Positions 59,657 through 64,000 of a stretch of 64,000 nucleotides of DNA are shown here, in pieces (positions within the stretch are counted from its first letter, which is position 1; the number at the start of each line of letters is the position of its first letter). The notes under the pieces are model-generated. The model had not been told where the DNA came from and searched no databases. It saw only the letters and a program-made list of their open reading frames with translations. Both the position numbers and the translations under genes were made by a program. Origin of the DNA: Pseudomonas sp. PD9R (GTDB lineage Bacteria > Pseudomonadota > Gammaproteobacteria > Pseudomonadales > Pseudomonadaceae); assembly GCF_019200975.1 (NCBI RefSeq), contig NZ_JAHTMR010000002.1:632991-696990 (forward strand). The letters run 5' to 3'.

Positions 59657-60058
59657 TTCTGCCTCCGCATTACGCTTGCGATGCAGTCGGCCCCCACCTC
59701 TGTCGTAAGCTGGTTTTACTTCAACCAATTGAGCATAGTCGACAGGCCGTTGTTGTGGCTGAAATGGCTCGAACCACTTGTGATCCGCTTAATTATGTCG
59801 ACATTTCCGACTGGCGGTTTTCTGGGACATCTGCTTATTGGCGCGGTGGAGTTATTGCAAATCAGTTACCCTTTTTCAAGGTCGGCTTGGTCGATAGCAA
59901 AAATGTCCAGATGCTTGAGAGCAGGACGGAAGCCTGTACACCAGATCACCGCACCATCACGACATCACCTAGCGGCCAATGCTGCATATAGGAGAACTGG
60001 GGCGCTTCAATCAGCTATATTGGCTTCAAAATACTTACGCCTCAAAAGGGAATTAGAG
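59657..60058. other. 402-base junction upstream of aioB with gene fragments
   Basis: On the minus strand a frame just upstream of aioB reads ADHKWFEPFQPQQRPVDYAQ and on into the aioB leader, possibly the tail of a lost gene. A second fragment (59866-59955) is listed separately. No complete gene is present; the aioBA promoter must lie here or overlap these remnants. Confidence 0.45.
59866..59955 (-). pseudogene. Fragment of an ArsO-like flavoprotein
   Basis: The minus strand reads AVIWCTGFRPALKHLDIF, the conserved segment near the C-terminus of ArsO-type NAD(P)-binding flavin monooxygenases, then stops after DQADLEKG. No cofactor loops remain. It shows that another arsenic gene once stood upstream of aioBA. 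Confidence 0.5.
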
Positions 60059-62215
60059 ATGCCGAGCAATTTTGTCAGTCAAGTCCGCTCAGAAAAACAA
60101 ATTTTCGGAGATCTGAAAATTCTCTGTGCTCGCGATGGGTATATACATGCGCTCGCTCACATTTGCTTTAGGGATAATATTGTTGCCTTTGCCGACGAGA
60201 TGAAGTCGGAGGATATGCAAAAGATCTTTAGGCGTGATCGCTTAATACGAACAGAAATAACTTCTTTACTTGGAATGGTTGTCCAAGGCGAGCTTAATCC
60301 AAGCTTCCCTAGCATGGATTGTCTTCGAGAGTATGTTTCAAGCACTTATAATTTAATGGAGGAGCTACATCGATCCTTCGGCCAGGAACTTCAGGACTGG
60401 GCGGTAAATGACGAAAAAGCCTTAGAGATTAAAGTTTCACCTGGAAAGCTTTCCATCATGCGCGAACCAATTTTTTATGGTGGAGAGTCCGCATATACTT
60501 TTCAGTATCGTGATTTCTCATCGAGTAAATATAACGGAGATAACGACTGGCTGCTGGAGAATAAGGGATTCGATGTAGAATCCGCTGTCGAGGTCATTCG
60601 TGCGATAGGGGTTTTGCAGAATGAGGCTCTTACGTTGGTAGCTAGCTCTGTTAGGAGCGAGCAAGATTCAGAACTGATTTTGAACGGGTTCGTTTTAGAC
60701 ATAGAAGCCGTGTCAGAACGTAGCGGTATTGATAAAGAAGTTACGGCTACAGTTTTGGCGGCATTTACTCTAACCGATAAAAACGAGGCATTTTACAGTG
60801 TTAGCGACTTCAATACTGTTGCAGCTACACCTCTAATTCCACTTCCAGATGGATCGCTGTTACTACTTCAGTATTACTCTATTGTGGAAGCACTGTATGA
60901 ATCCCCCTTTTATTGGATGGGGCAAGATAAGAAGTACACGGCAACTGCTTTTAAAAATAGAGGGTTGTTCACTGAGAGTTTCGCATATGAAAGGTTGCGG
61001 GGAGTTTTTGGCGATAGCAATGTCTTTTGCAATATTGATTTATATGAAGGTAAGAATAAATCTGGAGAGATTGACGTTCTGGTTACCTTCGGCGATAGGC
61101 TTGTCATTCTTCAAGCAAAATCGAAGCGACTCACCTTAGGTGCTCGTAAGGGAAATGACGGTCAGTTGCGAGATGATTTTAAAAAAGCTATCCAAGATTC
61201 GTATGACCAAGGTTTGCTATGTGCGGAATCAATAGGTAAACCAGGCTGTGTTTTGGTGCGCCCTGATGGTACCCATCTAATATTGCAATTTGAGCCAAAA
61301 GAGATTTTTATAGTTAATCTTGTTTCTGATCATTACCCCGCACTGAGCTTTCAATCTAGTCAATTTTTAAAATTCAAGGCAACTGACTTAATCAAAGCCC
61401 CTTTTGTAATGGATGTCTTCCTACTTGACGCCATGACTGAAATGCTTAAATCTCCTCTACGATTGATGAGTTATATGCGAGAGCGTGTTAGACATATCGA
61501 CAGCTTTCAGATGAGTCATGAGCTGACAGCCCTTGCTTATCATTTAAAGGTTAATTTTTTTAAAGATGATAAGGTTGATTTCATCATGCTCGACGATGAC
61601 ATCGCTGTTGATTTAGATATAGCGATGGCGGTGCGTAGAGATGGCATTCCTGGTGCTCATACACCGGACGGAATTTTAACAAGATTTTCCGGAACCAAAT
61701 TTGAATCTCTCTTAAATCAGATTGAGCGGCAAGGAGATCCAGCTACTGTCGAACTAGGTTTTGATCTGCTGGCCTTTAATGAAGACAGTTGTCGAGGGAT
61801 TGATAATGGTCTAACTCATATTATTGAAGGCACCATCAAAGACGGTAAGTGTCATGATTTCTCTATCGGTTCCATCCAGCAGGGCTCGGGAGTCACATTT
61901 CACTGCAATGTTTTGAGTGATGAGGATGCTGCCCGCCGACTTCGGGCTCATTGCATCAGGCGCAAGTACGTAAGCAAAGTGAGTAAATGGTTTGGTGTCT
62001 GCCTTGATGAAAAGGGAGTTTTACAGTTCGGCTTGTTATTGGATTTTCCGTGGGAACGTTCTGATCAAATGGACGCGCAAACCTCACATATGCGCCGAGG
62101 AGTGGATCCTAAGCTTTTAGGTCGTAACGGCTTTATTCCAAAGCCAAAAAAGATCGGCCGAAATGAAAAGTGTCCATGTGGTAGTGGGGAAAAATTCAAA
62201 CACTGCCATATGTAA
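60059..62215 (+). CDS. Unknown 718-residue protein with probable PD-(D/E)XK nuclease core and C-terminal SEC-C motif
   Basis: This gene is AT-rich and foreign-looking. ATG 60059 follows AAGGGAATTAGAG; the frame is open further upstream but across other remnants. Residues 306-354 give a nuclease-like pattern: E306 in TESFAYERL, D339 in SGEIDVLVTF, and the QAK triad at 352-354 in LVILQAKSKR, as in Mrr-type restriction nucleases. The last residues, RNEKCPCGSGEKFKHCH, form a SEC-C zinc motif. The N-terminal 300 residues and the 400-640 region are not recognised. No signal or TM segment is seen. A host-defence nuclease is a fair hypothesis; the substrate is unknown. Confidence 0.65.
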   Translation: MPSNFVSQVRSEKQIFGDLKILCARDGYIHALAHICFRDNIVAFADEMKSEDMQKIFRRDRLIRTEITSLLGMVVQGELNPSFPSMDCLREYVSSTYNLMEELHRSFGQELQDWAVNDEKALEIKVSPGKLSIMREPIFYGGESAYTFQYRDFSSSKYNGDNDWLLENKGFDVESAVEVIRAIGVLQNEALTLVASSVRSEQDSELILNGFVLDIEAVSERSGIDKEVTATVLAAFTLTDKNEAFYSVSDFNTVAATPLIPLPDGSLLLLQYYSIVEALYESPFYWMGQDKKYTATAFKNRGLFTESFAYERLRGVFGDSNVFCNIDLYEGKNKSGEIDVLVTFGDRLVILQAKSKRLTLGARKGNDGQLRDDFKKAIQDSYDQGLLCAESIGKPGCVLVRPDGTHLILQFEPKEIFIVNLVSDHYPALSFQSSQFLKFKATDLIKAPFVMDVFLLDAMTEMLKSPLRLMSYMRERVRHIDSFQMSHELTALAYHLKVNFFKDDKVDFIMLDDDIAVDLDIAMAVRRDGIPGAHTPDGILTRFSGTKFESLLNQIERQGDPATVELGFDLLAFNEDSCRGIDNGLTHIIEGTIKDGKCHDFSIGSIQQGSGVTFHCNVLSDEDAARRLRAHCIRRKYVSKVSKWFGVCLDEKGVLQFGLLLDFPWERSDQMDAQTSHMRRGVDPKLLGRNGFIPKPKKIGRNEKCPCGSGEKFKHCHM

Positions 62216-62366
62216 CTTTATTCTTCGGCACGCTCGAATACCTTGGGCATGTACTGATGGTCAAGATATCTTGGTTCTAGGGGCAGATTCAATTAGAGCA
62301 GTGGCTGACGGAGACTATTAGGAGGAGCTATTACGATGCTTGCATAAACCACCAATCGAGTGCATC

Positions 62367-62744
62367 TCAGCCATCAATAATCCGAAAGGAGAGATGAATT
62401 TCGCATCGCACCCGCTGCCATCCATCAGCACATAGCAACTGACCTCGTCCCCCACAGACTTCACAGGTCCGAGCGGAATGCTGTTCCGCGAATATGATCC
62501 ATGCGTGAGCTTCCGGTACGCGGCCCGATACCAAAACCCGCATCGTCCCGAGTTTTTCCCTTACGCCTTGCAAATAAGTTGGTTGCTGCCCTTCACGTCG
62601 ATTCAGCTCCGTCATGAGGGAGCAGAGCGTTTCGATGATCGAGTACCAGCCGTCGCCACATTCGAGTTTGAAACATGCTTCGGAGCGAGGCAGGAAAGCA
62701 TCTGGGTAGCGGTGTTTGAGGTTTACAGTGAGATCAGCTTGCAT
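62367..62744 (-). CDS. Small hypothetical protein with zinc-ribbon-like tail
   Basis: The 125-residue protein starts at ATG 62744 after AGGA (an upstream frame extension is less likely). The N-terminal half has ECGDGWYSIIETLCSLM, and the end holds RTCEVCGGRGQLL followed by VRCEIHL: Cys/His residues that could bind zinc. Similar proteins are common on plasmids and islands, with no assigned role. Confidence 0.6.
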   Translation of the reverse strand: MQADLTVNLKHRYPDAFLPRSEACFKLECGDGWYSIIETLCSLMTELNRREGQQPTYLQGVREKLGTMRVLVSGRVPEAHAWIIFAEQHSARTCEVCGGRGQLLCADGWQRVRCEIHLSFRIIDG

Positions 62745-62811
62745 CGATTCAATCCTGGCAGCTGGCAATGATGGTCAGCGTTTCGCAGTGCTTCCAGCAA
62801 TCTGATAGGGC

Positions 62812-63393
62812 TCATTTATCATGCTTTATTACGTTCACGCCGTTACGTTTCAACGTCTCTATCGAATCTCGTGCATGCTCAGTCATCTGTTTCAGGAAAT
62901 TGGGACTCGTTGTAGGCCGAGAAGGTTTAGGGTTTGTTACTCTGCTCTCAGGCTCCTTACGCTGTTGCTTTAAGCGCCTCTCGTTAACCTTTCCTAAAAC
63001 TTCAGATCCTACCGGTATCTGGCTATGACATGAGTGGTGCAAATCAAAGATTGGCGCCTCAACCGGCACCGGATCAAGTCGTTCATATGCGCGACACAAA
63101 TCGCTGAAATAGACCCATCCCAGCGGCGCAAATGAAGCGATGCCGTAGCGGCCCCCGTTCTCCGTATCCACCCAGATACTTTCGCCTCGCACATGGATCT
63201 CGATAATCGAGGATGTCTGTATTCGATGGCCATCAGCGAACCTTCCTGACGACTCGGCGCGAAGGTGGTGCCAGATCTCGCCCTCTAGCACTGGCGGATG
63301 AGTTGCATGGGCATTCGTGATGAAGCCCGTAAACTCCACACCAGCTGCATCTGCCCTCAGCTTTGCGATAGCCTTGCAGATTCCGTCATTCAT
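62812..63393 (-). CDS. Hypothetical 193-residue protein
   Basis: It is not recognised. ATG 63393 follows AAGGATTAAATA. The first 110 residues look globular (FTGFITNAHATHPP, ESIWVDTENGGRYGIASFAP), and the last 60 are basic and probably extended (NERRLKQQRKEPESR). No TM or signal peptide is seen. It lies in line with the gene truncated by the IS upstream. Confidence 0.5.
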   Translation of the reverse strand: MNDGICKAIAKLRADAAGVEFTGFITNAHATHPPVLEGEIWHHLRAESSGRFADGHRIQTSSIIEIHVRGESIWVDTENGGRYGIASFAPLGWVYFSDLCRAYERLDPVPVEAPIFDLHHSCHSQIPVGSEVLGKVNERRLKQQRKEPESRVTNPKPSRPTTSPNFLKQMTEHARDSIETLKRNGVNVIKHDK

Positions 63394-63473
63394 TATTTAA
63401 TCCTTATTGCATTGCCTACGTTGTGGCGGTCTAAAGGCGTCAGGGTCGTTGTCCGCATTAACGCAGATGACTG

Positions 63474-63767
63474 TCACCTTTTGCTGGCACTACTCTCGCG
63501 TCTGGCTCGCCTGTCCACAGAAGTCAGCAATTCGCCTGAGTACATTCGCCGGAACCCAATCCGATCTCCTTCCTGCCAGTTCAGGGCTTCGCATACCTCA
63601 GGTTGCAACTCCAGCACTAGATGACCCTCCAACGAGCGGGCGACATATCCAACCCACGTTGACGAAGTGCGATCATCAAGAGACCTGCGCATAACGGCGA
63701 CGTCTTCTGGACTAGCAGTAGAGCGGCTTTTGGCATCAATCACGAAGTAACTAGCTCGCGCCGCCTG
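63474..63767 (-). pseudogene. Hypothetical gene truncated by an IS3-type insertion
   Basis: The open frame continues into the insertion sequence as far as 63818, but host sequence ends at the IS end near 63768, so the native N-terminus is lost. The remaining 97 residues include TWVGYVARSLEGHLVLEL and ALNWQEGDRIGFRRM, weakly like a swapped-hairpin AbrB-type domain. The function is unknown. Confidence 0.45.
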
Positions 63768-64000
63768 TGGACTTGCCCCTACAAAACCGGACACCAACTC
63801 CCCGTTAAATTGATCCAACGGCCAAGCGCCTGAACTCCCTCGGCGAACGGTAGTTCAAAGCGCTGTGTGGATGCTGCTCGTTGTAGTGCTCGAAGGCAAT
63901 TGCCAGGTTACGCAGCGCCGTTTCTCGATCCGGCTTGGGCATGTGCGCCACGTAATCGCGCTTGATCGTCTTCACGAAGCTCTCGGCCATGCCGTTGCTC
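63768..64000 (-). mobile_element. IS3-family insertion sequence, terminal part
   Basis: The probable terminal repeat begins TGGACTTGCCCCTACA at 63768, of the TGGAC type seen in IS2-like members. The transposase end begins at 63805. The rest of the element is outside the window. Confidence 0.65.
63805..64000 (-). CDS. IS3-family transposase OrfB, C-terminal 64 residues
   Basis: The frame runs off the window. It reads [16 protein letters not shown], then a helix with [17 protein letters not shown] and [12 protein letters not shown], the typical C-terminus of IS3-family DDE integrases, including the Glu of the DDE triad in AESF and the HPHSAL(N)YRSP motif. The stop is at 63805. Confidence 0.88.
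   Translation of the reverse strand, partial: SNGMAESFVKTIKRDYVAHMPKPDRETALRNLAIAFEHYNEQHPHSALNYRSPREFRRLAVGSI

Noticed and set aside
59519..60058. Upstream extension of the nuclease-like gene
   Set aside because: The frame is open but runs antisense through aioB and the flavoprotein remnant; ATG 60059 has a good ribosome site.

Overview
The window reads as a chromosome segment of a fluorescens-group Pseudomonas interrupted by a large metal(loid)-resistance island. The first 17.4 kb is ordinary core genome. It holds a molybdo-enzyme subunit with its XdhC and MocA-like partners, rne, rluC, an HAD phosphatase, sppA, maf, and the lipid/cell-wall run yceD-rpmF-plsX-fabD-fabG-acpP-fabF-pabC-mltG-tmk in the usual pseudomonad order. 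Typical Pseudomonas REP pairs (2254-2343 and 8957-9030) support this assignment. An arsenite oxidase in such a background recalls arsenite-oxidising members of the group, but the species cannot be fixed from this window.

At about 17390 the tmk (dTMP kinase) frame stops matching its family after roughly 101 codons, and accessory DNA runs to the end of the window, so the far end of the island lies outside. The edge is gene-free, AT-rich, and carries four copies of ATGTAAAC plus a 180-bp unit bounded by a perfect 20-bp inverted repeat.

The island is modular. (1) 18.1-21.9 kb: an MFS exporter, a Cys-rich MarR regulator, an ArsN-like acetyltransferase and a flavoprotein, with three matching operators. 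(2) 22.0-25.0 kb: two overlapping AT-rich genes of unknown function between inverted 23-27-bp repeats; the second encodes a three-helix membrane protein. This is the best candidate for an undescribed, possibly defensive, system. (3) 25.5-31.4 kb: a full ars operon with two thiol-type arsenate reductases, arsR, acr3, arsH, a CDKN3-like phosphatase, and the GAPDH/arsJ arsenate-efflux pair. (4) 31.6-35.0 kb: two Ni/Co modules, an InrS-like sensor with an MFS exporter and DmeR with DmeF, each with G/C-tract operators. (5) 35.5-56.6 kb: copper handling, comprising copA-(small Met/His protein)-copB-copG, ptrA-like, an HMA chaperone, a Cu P-type ATPase, a DUF2933 protein, copRS, a Met-rich protein with a multicopper oxidase, copCD, and a CusCBA-F exporter. 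Three copies of a probable CopR box lie among them. (6) 56.6-59.7 kb: arsenite oxidase aioBA. (7) 59.7-64.0 kb: a flavoprotein remnant, a large AT-rich protein with a probable PD-(D/E)XK nuclease core and a C-terminal SEC-C zinc motif, small hypotheticals, and an IS3-type element cutting a gene at the right edge.

Functionally, AioBA would oxidise arsenite to arsenate. Arsenate can leave as 1-arseno-3-phosphoglycerate through GAPDH/ArsJ, or be reduced by the ArsC enzymes and exported by Acr3. ArsH and the ArsN/flavoprotein/MFS set probably deal with organoarsenicals. The copper genes combine periplasmic oxidation and sequestration (CopA, multicopper oxidase, CopB, CopC), cytosolic export (P-type ATPase, copper chaperone) and trans-envelope efflux (CusCBA).
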